Shown piece by piece: positions 9,230 through 22,664 of a DNA stretch of 64,000 nt. Both the position numbers and the translations under genes were made by a program. Position 1 is the first letter of the stretch; each line of letters opens with the position of its first letter. The notes beneath the pieces are model-generated. The model made no database searches and was not told the DNA's origin. It was given only the letters and a program-made list of their open reading frames with translations. Origin of the DNA: Sugiyamaella lignohabitans (Eukaryota; Ascomycota; Dipodascomycetes; Dipodascales; Trichomonascaceae); contig NC_031673.1 of the NCBI RefSeq assembly GCF_001640025.1, positions 2,046,001 through 2,110,000 of the forward strand. The letters are read 5' to 3'.

Positions 9230-9402
9230 GCCTCCGGCGGCTGGGGCTCCGCCCCAGACCCCGTGGCTCCTGCTGCGCAGGAGAGAACAGGGGGGACCTG
9301 GGATCCTGGGAGTTTTAGGGGTTCGAGGGACCGTGGACGCGCCGACTCGAGCGAAGCGAGAGGAGCTGTGGGGTCTGGGGCGAAGCCCCAGCCGCCGGAG
9401 GC
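9230..9402. repeat. Composite GC-hairpin palindrome B
   Basis: The + arm (9230-9283; terminal hairpin CTCCTGC-TGC-GCAGGAG, an unusual loop) and the - arm (9343-9402; CTCGAG type, middle hairpin loop GAA) are separated by 59 bp. It lies in the YJU3-MEC1 divergent region, away from gene 3' ends. Confidence 0.93.
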
Positions 9403-10187
9403 ACATCCCCGGCCCGTACAGCTCGAGCGACCGCGGGCATTTGCTGGGAGACGCATGCTTGCCTGTTTCACTAATGTCTGGCGTGGCGTTGACAGTTGAG
9501 GGCGCGTCCGTGCCCTACATATTTGCGTTTTAATGTACAATTCCGGTGTCCGGTTGGTCAAAACTCTAAAATTAGAAATTTTTCAGCTGACTGTGGTGGC
9601 AGCAAGAAATTTTATTTGAGCATAGAAAGGCTTGAGACCATTGTCAGGTGGTTGTAGCCTGTAGGGAGATGTGAAAGAAATGTATTGGATTTGGTTTTGT
9701 GGGTTTATTTATTTATGATAGCTGTTCAAAGCATGATTACAGGGTCTACCCCTGAAAACGCCTATTCGGTGATGAGTCAGGGCAAGGTCACACACCTGAA
9801 CAGGGACAGTGGAGCACTTGATTTTTAATAAATATATTGCAAAGCTATAAAATAGTGAATTATTAGTCTTTTCATTTGCTGTTTGAGCCAGTTTATTGAT
9901 GGTTGTGTTATACTTGGAGGGAAATCCATTTTGTTCCGTTATACGTGAGCTGTATCCTGTGCATGTATGTGATTTTTTTTTTTTTATGTAGGCAATTTTA
10001 GGTTTTCGGTTGGTTATTTGGGATACAGAAAGTTTTAGACATGACTTTTCCGTTGAGATAAGGTCAGTTAGGAGTATGAGAGTATTGTTTTTTTGAATAT
10101 CGGACTAGAACTGAGTGGCTCTAGGGAGTACAAAGTGACTCATGTTCCTCAGGCAGAGGTAAATCCGGCCATCTACGAGTGAGCAGT
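9403..10187. other. Intergenic, no gene seen
   Basis: About 0.8 kb of AT-rich sequence with a T-run near 9969. No coding, tRNA or transposon signature was recognised. Confidence 0.4.
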
Positions 10188-10241
10188 CTCCTGCGAAGCA
10201 GGAGCTACGGGGTCTGGGGCGGAGCCCCAGCCGCCGGAGGC
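10188..10241 (-). repeat. Single GC-hairpin arm (CTCCTGC type) upstream of MEC1
   Basis: A - arm beginning with CTCCTGC-GAA-GCAGGAG, about 380 bp before the MEC1 ATG. It is one of the few singles that is not 3' of a gene. Confidence 0.93.
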
Positions 10242-10351
10242 ACAATTGGACACCCCAGGCTCGTTTTTGTACTAAAGTCTGAGAAAAAGACCCAGGATTG
10301 TGGTACAACTCACGTGACCAGAATGAATTGGTCGCCATGCAGCAGCAGGCA

Positions 10352-10357
10352 ACGCGT
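10352..10357. promoter_or_regulatory. MCB-like motif in the MEC1 promoter
   Basis: ACGCGT, the MluI cell-cycle box bound by MBF in yeasts, lies 263 bp upstream of the MEC1 ATG. A CACGTG E-box is close by (about 10313-10318). Both are short motifs, so chance is possible. G1/S control of a checkpoint kinase would be plausible. Confidence 0.35.
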
Positions 10358-10619
10358 CTTGTTCGTGTGAAAATTAATTGGTCCCTGCAGCCGCTTCGTT
10401 TATTGTGCCTTTGATCTGCTAGATCTGACCAGCTGATATTGTGCTTGAATGGCAGAGAGACAGTTAGAACCAGGAAGTAGAGTTCTGTTTTGAGATTGTA
10501 AGTGCTTTTATTGGAGCAGCTTCGACAAGGGAATCAGTTGTATGTTCCTCATTACTAACAGGTTAGGCGTGGAGAGATATAGAGAGAGCATGGTTCAATA
10601 AAAGCAGAAGTGGAAAACC

Positions 10620-13600
10620 ATGTCCAGCCTCAATAATGCCCAGACTCTGTTGAGTCAGTCAGAGTCTGCTCTGTCTAAGAGGGCAGTGCTGGTCGAATTG
10701 CTAGGAGAGGTATTAAATACCGCCAACCAAGCGGATCCTGCTAGCAGTACTAGTACAGCGAGCACCAGCCCTCTCGAGATATTCAAGGACATACAAACGT
10801 CAGTCAAGCTTTTATTAGTGGTGGGCAGAGGAATCGAGTGGGCCAGTGAAGAAAGTTATGAGCTCGGTAAGTTGTTGGATTTGATATTGATGGAATAATG
10901 GGATAATGTACGTATCTAACAGGAGATAGTGAGAGACGGGTTGAAAGTAGTAGATCTTGTGTTCCGGACGGCACCTGATAGTATAACTGCCATGTCTAGC
11001 TCAGAAGATATCAGTGAGCCTGCCGTATGGATGGGGAAATGGGTTTTTTTGCATATACTACCAGTACTAGGACCACGGCTTGTTGGATGGACTGGGAATA
11101 GTGAGGTAGTCACTCTGTTCATTAACATTGTTAAGCGGTGCTTGCTAGTTTTAACATCTGCACCACCGTTCTGGCCCAGACTTGAGGCATTTAAAAAGTT
11201 TTTGAGGAGTATAATGAATGAGGTGCTTGATAAGATGACTGTTAGTGAGAATGTCAGTGGGGATAGTTTGATGACAGGCAGCGAACTTGGACGAGAGAGT
11301 GTCTGGGATGGGTTTGGTATTGGCAATAGCATCTCCAACAATGCGAGAGGGCTTGTTGCTTGTTTGTCTATGGTCCAGGCGCTGATGGAAGCAGAAACAA
11401 AATCAAACTCTCACTCTCTTATACTCAATGACTCGGATGTTCTCAAACTACTGACCTATCTGAACAAACTGTGGCAACAAATGCATATACTTCTTGTCTC
11501 TTTGGATGAGAAGAAGTCGGCTTCACATGACACATTATTATCTCTTTTAGAAGAGGGACTGATACGATTCTGGACCATTTGTTCACGAGCGATTGAACTA
11601 AAAGAGCATGTTAAATTCGGTTCCAGTTTCGCCAGTGCTGGGGTCAAAGCTATGGACAGCGTTCCCAAGTGTTTGGTCCTGTCAGGCAATAGTGTGCTTG
11701 ATGTGTGCTGTGCAGAGTTTGTGTTAGTGGTCCGAGTGCGGAAGCTTCAAATTAACGTCAATACGGTGGGTCAAAACTTCCAATTTCAATCCGAAGATGA
11801 AAAAATAAATTCGAATTTGCTCAAAGCATGTCTTAGTTTATCTTCTGCCTCAGAATCAGTAGCCACTGTCAAAAATGTGCGATTTTCCTCCTCATATATC
11901 CAGAATCTTAGGGATAGCTATCTGAACTGGCCAGTTTTCCAGGAACCACCTGTTGTAAACCCTGATATGTCGGCTAGTCAGGTAGTTTTTGAAAGAGCAT
12001 TTCTCAATTGCACCCCCCTCAAAAAGCTACCATCAGATATTTCCACTAAACTTGCATCTGGTTCTCTAAAGGACATTACTTTATTTATTTCTTCTTCAAT
12101 ATTCACGGCATTATCTGTTCCTGATAAGCAATTAATTATACGACACATTGGTGTGCTTGGATGTATGCTCTCGGAATCATATGTTTCGAGCATTCAAAAG
12201 TGTAGAGTATGCGACAGACCAACCCCCGTGCTAGACAGTGACAGACCATCATTCAATGAAGGCTTTCACGAGCTGTTTCTAGCTCTGATCCACTCGGACC
12301 ATTTTCAGGAAGAGTCAGGGCTCCGACTAGAGACTTTGCATGCAATGAAACGGGTATATACGTCGTATTGCCCGGATTTTGCCTTTAACAACAAATCTGA
12401 TCTAGGAATATGGCTTATTGCTTGTCTGAGAAGCACGTCTCGTGAAATTCGTGTAGCTTGTACCAGAATTCTTCCTTGTTTCATAACTGTACCAGACCCC
12501 CAGGCTGATCTACAAGCAGATAATATTTTCAAATTTCTTTCATCTATTAATTTTGAAGCTGACACATATTTATTCGAAACTACTATAATGGCATGGGGTC
12601 AAATAGCTAGACATTCACGCGGCGACCGTTTGAATTTCATTTTAATGCGACTGCTAGAATACCTCGGCTCAAGTAATGCATTTCATAGCTCAGTGGCCTA
12701 CCACGAAATCACTGGAATTGCCAGATCTAAAAATCTCACATGCTGGCAGCTCTTTACTCCATTCTGGTCGACAATAAGTGTGGTTATCGTGAAGCAAATG
12801 GTGGTCAACAAGTCCCTTCTAAAACGATTCGCAGAGCTACTTCATATTCCCACCGTCGATTTCTTGCAAAGGACAACTTCATTTACGGTTCCATATCTTG
12901 TATTAGCCAAGAAATATGATGCCGTTGAAATGATTGCAGAGGCTTGTGGATCTACCAGTAAGAAGATTTATCTTGATCATGTACCAATGATTTTGGCGGT
13001 TCTACTCACACAAGATGTACCAAATCCAGAAGTTTTTGCTGAACAGCGATGGCTAGATGCTGACCCATCATTTGGTATCGTCGAGTTTGCAGACGTGATT
13101 AGTCCCAATATCCAGGGTCTTTCTTTTGAACTTCTGAAGCTCGCCCCTAGTATCGGACCTGAGGGTGTGATTTCAGAGACAGGCGATGAAACATCGCATG
13201 AAAGCGGGGTCTTGCATCGGGACTATTATGACAATGGCAAGGCCCTTAGAATTGAGAACGCCCTAAAATATCTGGCATCGATGAAGTATGGATTAGACGG
13301 AGCCAAAAGTCTACCACTGCTCTTTAGCGAGGGTCATGTGCTGCAGCTTGTCGCCCAGTTCGCTGACACGGTTCGAAATTTGTCGGGACGTAAGTCGTAT
13401 ACTGTCAAATTACAATGCATACGGGGAATATCTATGATGATGAGATTTGCTGACTCTAGTCTATCTAGTGCTGTTCCTCAGATCTGTGCTTTTTTGCAGT
13501 CTGCACTCGACACTCAAGAACTCCAGCAGACAGCTCTCCAAGCTTGGCATATCATGACTGATGAAGTCAACGACCTGGAATCGATATTAGATCTAACCTT

Positions 13601-16600
13601 TTGTGTGGTAGTTCAGAAATGGTCACAATTGTTACCGGCTGCTAGAAAAGAAGCACAAAAAATGGTAGAAAACATTATCGTTAACAAACAATCGAAGCTG
13701 TTGCCAATACTCCCTACAAAGGGTGTTCCATCGTTAGCGAATATTCCAGAGTTGCAGAACTTGCATGACCTGATTCGAAAGCAATATCCTAAATTTCAGG
13801 GTGTCTCACATTTTTACTTTTCACTCAGCCAACTTGTACAACGGAGTAATAGTGAAAACAGATATGTTGTTCGACAAACTTTACAAGAATTGAGCGAATT
13901 GCTGTTAAATTATCAGGATGAGATCCAAGCCAGTCTCAACCGTGAAAAGCTTCTTGATCATATCAAGTATGCTATACGTTCATTGTTGAACATCACCTTC
14001 GCATTTAGATCTTCGGATACCGATATTCCTCTATTGTGCTCCCAGTGCCTCGGTTTGATTGGTGCTATTGACCGTCACAAAGTAGACATCAGTCCGGAAC
14101 ATGATAGTCTCATTGTTCTCCACAATTTCGACGAAGCCAAGGAAAGCATAATGTTTGTATCCAAAATGATCGAAGAATTTTTGATTCGTTCTTTCAAAGC
14201 GTCAACCGATCCCAGCGTTCAAATGTTTCTTGCATACGGCATTCAAGAATACTTGAAGTTTTGTAACATAAATGAAGATATTGTGCAAGGCAAAGAACCC
14301 TCAGAGGTTTGGGAAAGGTTTTCTTCTTCATCTAAGCCGTATTTGATCCCTCTTGCTTCAACTCGTTACTCAGCACCTGCGCCTCCATTGCCAAATGAGA
14401 GTAGTCCGATTTTCTCATCTTCAATCTCGTATCCTCGTTGGTTGCAGGCTTTCACTTACAGCTTGATGTCTAAAGCTCGAGGTGTAAATGCTGGCAATAT
14501 TTTCACAGTTTGTCGAAAAATGGTAAGAGATAGAGATCATTTCCAATCTTTGTTTGACTTTGTATTACCTTATGTCTCACTAAATGTGGTTATTGGTGGT
14601 ACAGAGCATGATAGAAACGCTCTCCTTGATGAGATTTCCAAAATTCTCACAACCACTTCTCATCCTTTCGACGACATGGGTCAGTTCCATAGACGGATAT
14701 TTACAATTCTTGATTACTTTAACAAGTGGATGAGAGCTATGAAGAAAATGAATTCCAACAGGCGACGAGCACAACCAATAGAGCAAGCAGAATCAGTTGA
14801 AATAATTGACAAATTTTTACGAAACATTAGTCCAGATCTGATGGCACAGCGGTCTTATGAATCGAAATCATTCCCAAGAGCAATTATGTACTGGGAGCAA
14901 CACCTCAAGGATTCCTCGTTACCATCGGCAAGTGAGCTTGCAATTTATTCCAAGTTCCAAGAGATATACGCTCAAATTGATGAGCCTGATGCGTTTGACG
15001 GAGTAACGACTCTTATTCCCTCACTAGGGCTTGACAAACAAATCCTTCAGTATGAAACAACTGGAAGATGGCACGAGGCTCTCGAGTGTTACGAGGTGCT
15101 AAGTGAATCAGAGGTTTATAATTGGGATCTTAACACTGAGTTAAAGATGTTCAACTGTATGAAAGAAAGTGGACGATACGACGACCTGCTCACGAGACTA
15201 GAAGATTCAGTTAGGCAGAAGTTTGATGTCCCCGAGCAGCTTATAAGTTTGGGAATAGAAGTTTCATGGCTATCAGGAAGATGGCAGTCTCTGGAGAAAT
15301 GGTTGTCTTGCACGACCAATGATACTTATGAGTCTAATGTCGGCAATGCACTTCTTGCGCTTCGAGAGAAGCGGGCCGACGAGCTCCAGCACCGAATTGT
15401 TCGAGCCAGGGAAAAGGTTGCCAGCGGGCTGTCCTCTAATTATGTCACATCGTTGGGCCAGTGTACTGAAGCATTTGTTCGACTCCATGCCTTAGCAGAC
15501 CTGGAGAGCATTGGGAGTCTTGCGTGTGCTTTGTCTGGATCCGATGAGCTGAGGCATGAAGACTTTTCAGTGCGATTGGATAAACGTCTAGCAGTTGTTG
15601 GCCCAGAATTTGATGCGCGGAGATATTTGCTGGCACTTAGACGGTCAGCAGTTTCGGTATCTGGACTGATTTTTGCTTCTCAGGAAGTGGCAATGACATG
15701 GGTTAGCAGTGCCCACGATGCGCGGAAGCAGGACCAGCCAACCTTGGCTCTTCGAGCGATTTTGCAAGCGACTGCCCTTGATAATCGTTTGGCTAAAGTA
15801 GAATATGCGAAGCTGTTGTGGAAGCAAGGAGAGCAAAGGAAGGCAGTTACTACATTGGAAAGTGCTGTGGATCGTCACTTTTTATATGAGGAAAGCAGGT
15901 TTATTCAAGACCCAGACGTATCGAAAGCTGATGCTAAAGCGGCACTGTTATATACTAGATGGATTGACTATTCTGATCAAGCTGACAGTGATACTATTCT
16001 ATCAAAGTATCAAGCTGTCACGTTTGTTAGTCCTAAATGGGAAAAGGCATACTATCATCTAGCAAGATATTACAACAAAATTTTTGATTATCAGACAACA
16101 TTGGCCGAAACAATGCGTACAGATGCTTACTTAGATGGGTCATTGGTGAATTTCATGGTTAAAGCGTACTGCCGGTCACTTCAATACGGTGCCAAGTATG
16201 TCTATGAAACAATGCCTAAACTTATTACCATTTGGTTAGATTTTTCCAGTGTTGCCAATAAACTTTCAGTCAGTAATTTCAGCAATGGTACGAAAATTCT
16301 CAAGGCCAGAATAGAATCTTCAGAATCCAATAACTCCAATGTCCGGAAACTAGCAACTAAGATTCCCTCTTACATGGTAAGTAACTAACACTATAGCCGA
16401 GACGCTCATATCTAACGTGTCTAGTTTTATTTAGCACTTCCACAGCTTTTATCTCGAGTTAATCACAACGATCCTAAAGTTTGTGATACGCTTGAAATGA
16501 TAATTGTCACAATTGCCAGAGACTACCCACATCAGGCATTATGGTCAATCCTGGCCGTTGTCAATTCCAGGCAAGAGAAGAGACAGAATAAAGGTAAAAG

Positions 16601-18118
16601 CATTATCAATCGACTTCGTGCTACAACCAAGAATTCATCGGGATCCAGTACGGCCAGAGAACTCTTAAATCCTGCTGTGAAACTAGTGAGTGTATTCATC
16701 AACTTTTGTAACACCACACCTCCTCGAAACCGAGCCACTTGTGATTTGACGAGGGATCTTAATTTTGATATGAGCAGCGTTCCGTGTAAGCTAGCAATGC
16801 CAGTTCGACAAATGTTGGATATCTCGTTGCCTGCTACTCCGAGTGAAGTAAAGCACCATTCACCTTTTCAAGAGAATGTTTACATTTACGGTAGGTTCTA
16901 TTTCATCCTGGTGACTATTGATTGAACTAACGTTTGTCAGGTATTCATAATGTTGTACACATCCAATCATCGCTGCAACAGCCAAAACGAATAACCGTAT
17001 ATGGGAGTGATGGTTTGGCATACAAAATCCTTTGTAAACCACGAGATGATGTTCGAAAGGACGCCCGTCTAATGGAATTTACAGCGTCTATAGACAAGCT
17101 TTTGTTGAAGGACAGTGCAGCATCATTGAGACATTTAAGGATCTCTAGGTACCGGGTGACTCCTCTAAACGAAGACTGTGGACTCATTGAATGGGTCGAC
17201 AATGCCGTTCCGATGAGAAGCATTATCGCTAATAACTTCTCTACAAAGGGTATCGAGATTCAGGTAAGTTTCTCCCAGAATATTGATGGTGTTCATATTT
17301 CTAACATTGAGTAGTACATGGAGGCCAAAAACATGTTATCTGTGGAGTCGGAACAACTTCGGATTGCCAATTTCCGCAAGCTTCTTAAAACGTATATTCC
17401 GGTATTTGGAGATTGGTTTATTGATACTTTCCCTGAGCCAAGTGAATGGTTGGCTAGTAGGGCAAACTACTCGAGATCAGCCGCCGTTATGTCCATGGTC
17501 GGATATATCTTAGGTTTGGGAGATAGACATGGTGAGAATATATTGATGTTGGGTAACAGTGGAGCTGTACTTCACGTTGATTTCGACTGTTTATTTGACA
17601 AGGTGAGTAGTGGATCCATGTTTATACTATGTTATATGATACTAACATATTCAGGGTCTCGAATTAGATCAACCGGAATGCGTTCCTTTCCGATTGACTC
17701 ATCAAATGGTCAGTGCGTGCGGTGTAGGTGGATACGAAGGAGCTTTCAGACGATCATCAGAAGTTACATTGAACTTGTTAAGGAACAATGAAAGTATGCT
17801 TATGACAATTATGGAGACATTTCTGCATGACCCTATTGTTGACTGGCATAAGAGAAAGAAAAATGTAAGTTGGATTATGCAACATTATGGGATTGAGTGT
17901 ACTAACAAAGCAAGGCTCAACCTCGAATCATCAATGGTTTAACAGCAGCAAGAACTCCAGAACAAGCGTTGACATCTATTAGAAATAAAATTAGAGGAAA
18001 GAGGGCTACAGAATCCATTCCTTTGAGTGTGTCAGGACAGGTTGAATACCTTATTCAGCAAGCCACCTCTCCTGTGAACCTTTCCAAAATGTACCACGGA
18101 TGGGGTCCATATTTATAG
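10620..18118 (+). CDS. MEC1: Mec1/ATR checkpoint PI3-kinase-like protein kinase
   Basis: Seven exons: 10620-10866, 10930-16376, 16425-16890, 16941-17263, 17315-17602, 17655-17864, 17915-18118. They give 2394 residues (Saccharomyces Mec1: 2368). Introns are 48-63 nt with GTAAGT, GTAGGT or GTGAGT donors and CTAAC branch sites, and all junctions keep frame. The N-terminal about 1300 residues are HEAT-like helices, then the FAT region. The kinase domain starts near residue 2060 ([17 protein letters not shown]). The catalytic loop [10 protein letters not shown] (Asp about 2231) and metal-binding HVDFD (Asp about 2250) are intact, and the chain ends in a FATC motif (MYHGWGPYL). It signals single-stranded DNA and stalled forks with a Ddc2/ATRIP partner. 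The second exon begins at 10930 because this is the AG that keeps the frame open. The gene is convergent with CLU1, 108 bp apart, with no GC arm between them. Confidence 0.97.
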
Positions 18119-18226
18119 AATTGCATAAGTTTTTACTATTTACATATATATCAGAAAGTAAATACCATGGTTAATGAGCTATATACAGGATGATTGTTCT
18201 ACTAAGATGCTCTGAAGGCATGAAAC

Positions 18227-21200
18227 TTAGTTAGTGGACTTCGCCTTCTTAGAATTTTTCTTGCCCTTCGATGACGAGCCGTTGATGTAGGTCAAGAGCT
18301 CATCGATGCTCTTGTTACCTAATGTACCCTTCTTTTTAGATGAGGTCTTGGTAGTAGTATTGTCAGTAGAAACTGGTTTAGTTTCCTCGCGGATTACGTT
18401 CAGTTCTCTGTGGGGTTGAAACTGAGGTAGCATCTTTTGAATCTTGGCCTCATTCACAGCAGCCTGGACCAACTGATCAAGCCATTGCTTCGAGTCCTTA
18501 GTGTTTGCATTGTCAGGGCCGTAGATCTTGTTAAAGATCTCATGGCTCTTTCTCATAGAGTTGACAGCAGTCTTGAACTTTTTGAGGTACACTTGAGGTT
18601 GGGATATGTGGAAGTAAAATTGGGCTACAATAGAGCTTTCCTCACCATAGATCTTAGTACTCAAATCAATGCAGGCTTGGTACCACTTGAGACTACTATC
18701 AAAAGCCTTCATATTGAGGAGCATAGTAGCAACGTTGTTCATAGTAGTGATATTGTCTGGGTGTTCAGGAACGGTGACAGCATTCCAGTATTTCAATGCA
18801 TGGCGAGCAATGTGTAAAGCCCCGATGGTGTTCTTGTTTGTATGTTCAAAAAGCGCCAAGTTGAGACACATGAAGAGGGTTTCAGCAGAATCAGCACCCA
18901 AAGTTCGTTCCGCAATAATGATAGCCTTGCGACTGAGTTCAACAGCGATATCGTCCTCTCCAAGTTCGTGATAGACAAGGGCTACTTGACTATAAGCACG
19001 AGCGACATCAGGGTGAATAACACCGTAAACTTGCTCATGGATAGAAAGAGATTCGCCAAGCAGTTCCTTGCCGATATCGGTCTCGTCCCTGTAAACACTT
19101 TGACGACCACTCTCCAATGCCTCTTCAGCAATCAAACTCTTGAAAGTGGAGTGCTTGAGAACGGGGACAATATTAACAAGGTCGGCATTTGAGAGTAAGT
19201 TTCTGGAAGAGGCGGAACCATTGACAGCAACGTTCTTATTGTCAAAGTCGTAATTCTTTGAGGCCCATTGCAAGCCAAGCTTAATAGATGCTTCCCTGAA
19301 GACAGAACGTAAGTACAAATTGTCAATCCATGTTTCAGGAAGGGAAATTTGGAATCTCTTGCGAACCTGCTCAACAATTTGGCTTCTGACAGCAGCAACA
19401 TCAAGAGTCTTCAACGCCTCAATACCAGCTGATGGATAAAGAGCGATAAGAGAATCATCGAGATCGATAGCTGGTGACGAGTTAACCTTGAATCCCAGTA
19501 AGCAGTTGAAATAGTGGACAATAGCAGCAGGAACAAGAGGAGCAGGGAGTGAAGAGATCAAGCTGTTGACAGAGTGCTTAATAGATCTGGAGATTGCTTC
19601 CTGTTCAAGAAGCTTTCTGAAAGTTTCAAGAGGCTTTCCTTCCTTTTCAGCTAGCGAGTGGAGCAGACCCAAATATCTCATGTTGATACCTCTCTTGTGA
19701 AGAGTACTAGTGATTTGAGAGCCGACAACAGGAGTAGAAATAACACCTCCAGAAATATCAGAAATGAGCTTGGGAATAATAACTTCAGTAAGATGCTTAG
19801 AGATGGCTCTAACTTGGTCCTGGTCTTTCTTGAACTCTTCAACATGTTGAGCAGGGATCTTGGAAATATCCTGCAAAACGTCTGGGTTAAATCTGACATT
19901 CTTAGAGTACTCGGAAACAATTTTTTCGTCCTCTTCACGTTGAGCTTTTAATTCTTCTTCACTGAGCTCCTTTTCGCTAGAGTCGCCATCAGCAGTTTCA
20001 TTTTTCTTTTTTCTACTGGCCTCAAGTTCGACAAATTTGGCACGAAGGCCAGATTTCCACCACTCGTCAACAGCTTCAATACGCAGAACAGACAAACTGT
20101 GAGGATACGAGTCTTCCTTCTCAGGATTAAAGTGGTTTTCAATAAAGGTAAGATCAGGAGGAGTGACTCTGAAAAGATCCAGAACATATTTACGGCCATC
20201 AGTACCTAGCAAACCCTTGAGTTCAGACGAGGTAACAAGCTCAGTAGCATTGCCCTCATTGTCGAAAACCTTGTGGGAAGAAATGTGACAGGCATCAGCG
20301 ATTTTCTCCATTAGTGGGACAAAAGACTCATCATTAACAATCTTCTCGCCATTGTCGATACTACCATAGACAATTTGATTCTTGTCATCAGTGGTCTCAC
20401 GGAAGATACCGGGAACAGGAGCTTGGGCGACAATACGACGACCACAGTAGTCAATAAGAGTAGTGCAAAGAGGAGAAAGTCCGTCAATGTCCAATTGGGT
20501 GATATAGTTGACACCAGCAATATCTTTACCAGCAGCGGCTCTAGCACCATCATTTCCACCTTGTTCACCAAAAGTACCGACACCATCAGCACCAAATGAG
20601 TAAAAGATACCATTGTTCAAAAAGATCTGTGCTTCAGTCTTCTCATTAGGATTAAGGGCTACAAGATCGCCGTTAACAATGGAAATGGCACCCTTAACAG
20701 CAGCTTCAGCAAAATCAAATGAGAGCTTGTTCAACAAACGTTCTCTAAGAACTCTCTCTTGCATGTTACTGTTACCTTCCTCGTCGACCTTAGGAAGCTC
20801 TCTGGTAGATTGGAAATCCTCATTCCAGTCACGGGCAGTAGCAGTTGAAGCATCGGCGTTGTCCAAAGTGTTGGAGTTCAAAAGTTCTTGAGTACGACCG
20901 AGGTCGGCAGTGTTCCAGGTGGACAAGTCAGTAGGACGCACTTGCCATGGGTTGGCCAAGAAAGAATTAGTGGGTCTAGCAATGGATAACAGAGAAATAT
21001 CTTTAGTGGACTCAGCAACGCTCTTCAAATGAGTGGCAATTGCAGGAGACAATGACTTTAATAGCTCCAACAAGGAGGTATTCTTGTAAAACTTTCCATT
21101 GATCTTCTTAGGACTAGGATCGAATCTGTCGGTGGAAGAGTTGGAAACATGGAATCCATAAATAGTGGCGGTGATGTGAAAAGTCTTTCCCTCCAGAGTG

Positions 21201-22424
21201 ACAAGGTGAAGATAAAGCAAGTCACCCTTAATTTTGAGTTGTGGAGGAGGAGGGTTCCATTGAGACAATTGAAGAGAACGAACAGCAGGGCTAGGATCCT
21301 TACGAATCGAAGGAACAAGCTCAGTAAGTGCAGGAATCCAGCTACCAAGGTTCTTTTCAACATCGATAAGAGGATGATTCTCAATGTGCTGTTGGTGCAA
21401 TTGACCAACCTTTAAGTTAATAAAGTCATTGACAGTAGGAGTTTTAGGTTGTTCAGCAGGCGAGTCTTCCTTCTTGGTCTCTTCAGACTCGGTTTTTTCC
21501 TCGTCCTTGGCTTCGTCCTTCTCTTCTTTTTGAGCCTTCTTCTCGTCCTCCTTCATTTTCTTTTCCTTTTCCTTCTCCTCCTCAGCCTCCTTCTTGATTC
21601 TCTCCTTTTCATACTTGGCAAACTCGACCTCGCCCTCAGCAGCAGCCTTCTTCACATCGTTGGCAGCAGACACAAGGGATGATTCGAGAGAACTGAAAGT
21701 TGATATACCAGCTTGAACAGAGGTGAAATTGTTGGAATTGCCAACAGAACCGGAGTTGAATCCAAGATAGTCTCTAACTTGAACGACCTGGAATCTGGCC
21801 TCGGACTCGGTGTAAGCCTCAGGAGCGATAGTGAGCTTGATTTCGGCCTCGTCCTCTACATCAGGAACAATCTCGGCAATAGGAGTAAACAGATCAACTC
21901 TCTGATTATCCAGAACCAAACCAAAACAAGTCAATGGCTGCTGAGAGATGCCCAGCTCTAAAAGAAACTGCTTGACATCATTGAAAGTGTCATTCTTGGA
22001 AATCTGTCGTCTGTTAGATCCAATCTCATCTCCATCTACGACTCAATCCCTCAACCCCCTCAATCCACACAATATCCAACAAATATTCGTCCTATCAGTT
22101 CATTATATTCCCACATACCTTTACTTTGAAACCCTCGTCCTTCTCGGCGTGCAAAGGAGACTTGATAACAACATTCACAAGTCCTACAATCGTTAGTCCC
22201 CCATCATTCTCCCTACCGTTCAATCAAAATATGCCAGAAACCTCCAAACCCGACCCACAACTCTCTCCTCTAACACCACGGACACTGTCAACTCCTGCGA
22301 AGCAGGAGCCACAGGGTCTGGGGCGAAGCCCCAGCCGCCGGAGGCACGACCCTCCCCCTAGTCACCACTCACCGGAGGACTGGACAGGCTGGTCCTGGTC
22401 TGTCTGTGCACTGTCACCACTCAT
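18227..22424 (-). CDS. CLU1: Clustered-mitochondria protein Clu1
   Basis: Three exons on the minus strand: 22373-22424, 22119-22183 and 18227-22003, giving 1297 residues (Saccharomyces Clu1: 1277). Exon 1 encodes MSGDSAQTDQDQPVQSS. The following exon SGLVNVVIKSPLHAEKDEGF begins the N-terminal beta-grasp-like CLU region. The central CLU domain (about 340-620; IPGIFRETTDDKNQIVYGS), a charged linker and C-terminal TPR-like repeats (LGEDDIAVELSRKAIIIAER, SLKWYQACIDL) follow. The chain ends in a Lys-rich tail. Clu family proteins bind mRNAs of mitochondrial proteins and control mitochondrial distribution; in yeast it co-purifies with eIF3. Intron 1 (22184-22372, 189 nt) contains a GC-hairpin arm; intron 2 (22004-22118) does not. 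Donors are GTGAGT and GTATGT, branch sites GACTAAC and TCTAAC. Confidence 0.95.
22292..22345 (-). repeat. GC-hairpin arm inside CLU1 intron 1
   Basis: A CTCCTGC-GAA-GCAGGAG type arm lying wholly inside the 189-nt first intron of CLU1, in the sense orientation of the gene. The middle hairpin is CTGGGGC-GAA-GCCCCAG. The intron without it would be close to the normal size of other introns here. Confidence 0.93.
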
Positions 22425-22664
22425 GGCTGTCAACGAGGCACCAAGCAATTTCTGTAGCTGTTGTTGCAAACGACTGTCTGTAAACACCTGATCTGGTCAA
22501 ACGAGTCCCGAATGTGGAGAACCTTTGAAAAACTCTGTATAAGCGCTGACCCTGCTCCGGCAGTCCATCGGCACCGGATCTACCACCCGACGCTCTGGGT
22601 AGGGGTACACCTGAAATTTTTCAAAAAGAAGAAATCATTAGCTATGCGGCGGAGGGGAGGGTCT
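22425..22664. other. CLU1 upstream region
   Basis: This is the promoter side of CLU1 and the far downstream side of RPL36. I saw no gene. Confidence 0.4.

Noticed and set aside
9016..9561. ORFs of 77-145 codons across palindrome B
   Set aside because: They owe their length to the stop-free arms (themes such as CLRRLGLRPRP), not to a gene. The same applies to most small ORFs at other arms, for example 29161-29646, 45038-45844 and 61155-61724.
10929..16388. Treating the 1819-codon frame as a complete MEC1 gene
   Set aside because: Splice signals add an N-terminal exon and five C-terminal exons that carry the kinase and FATC domains.
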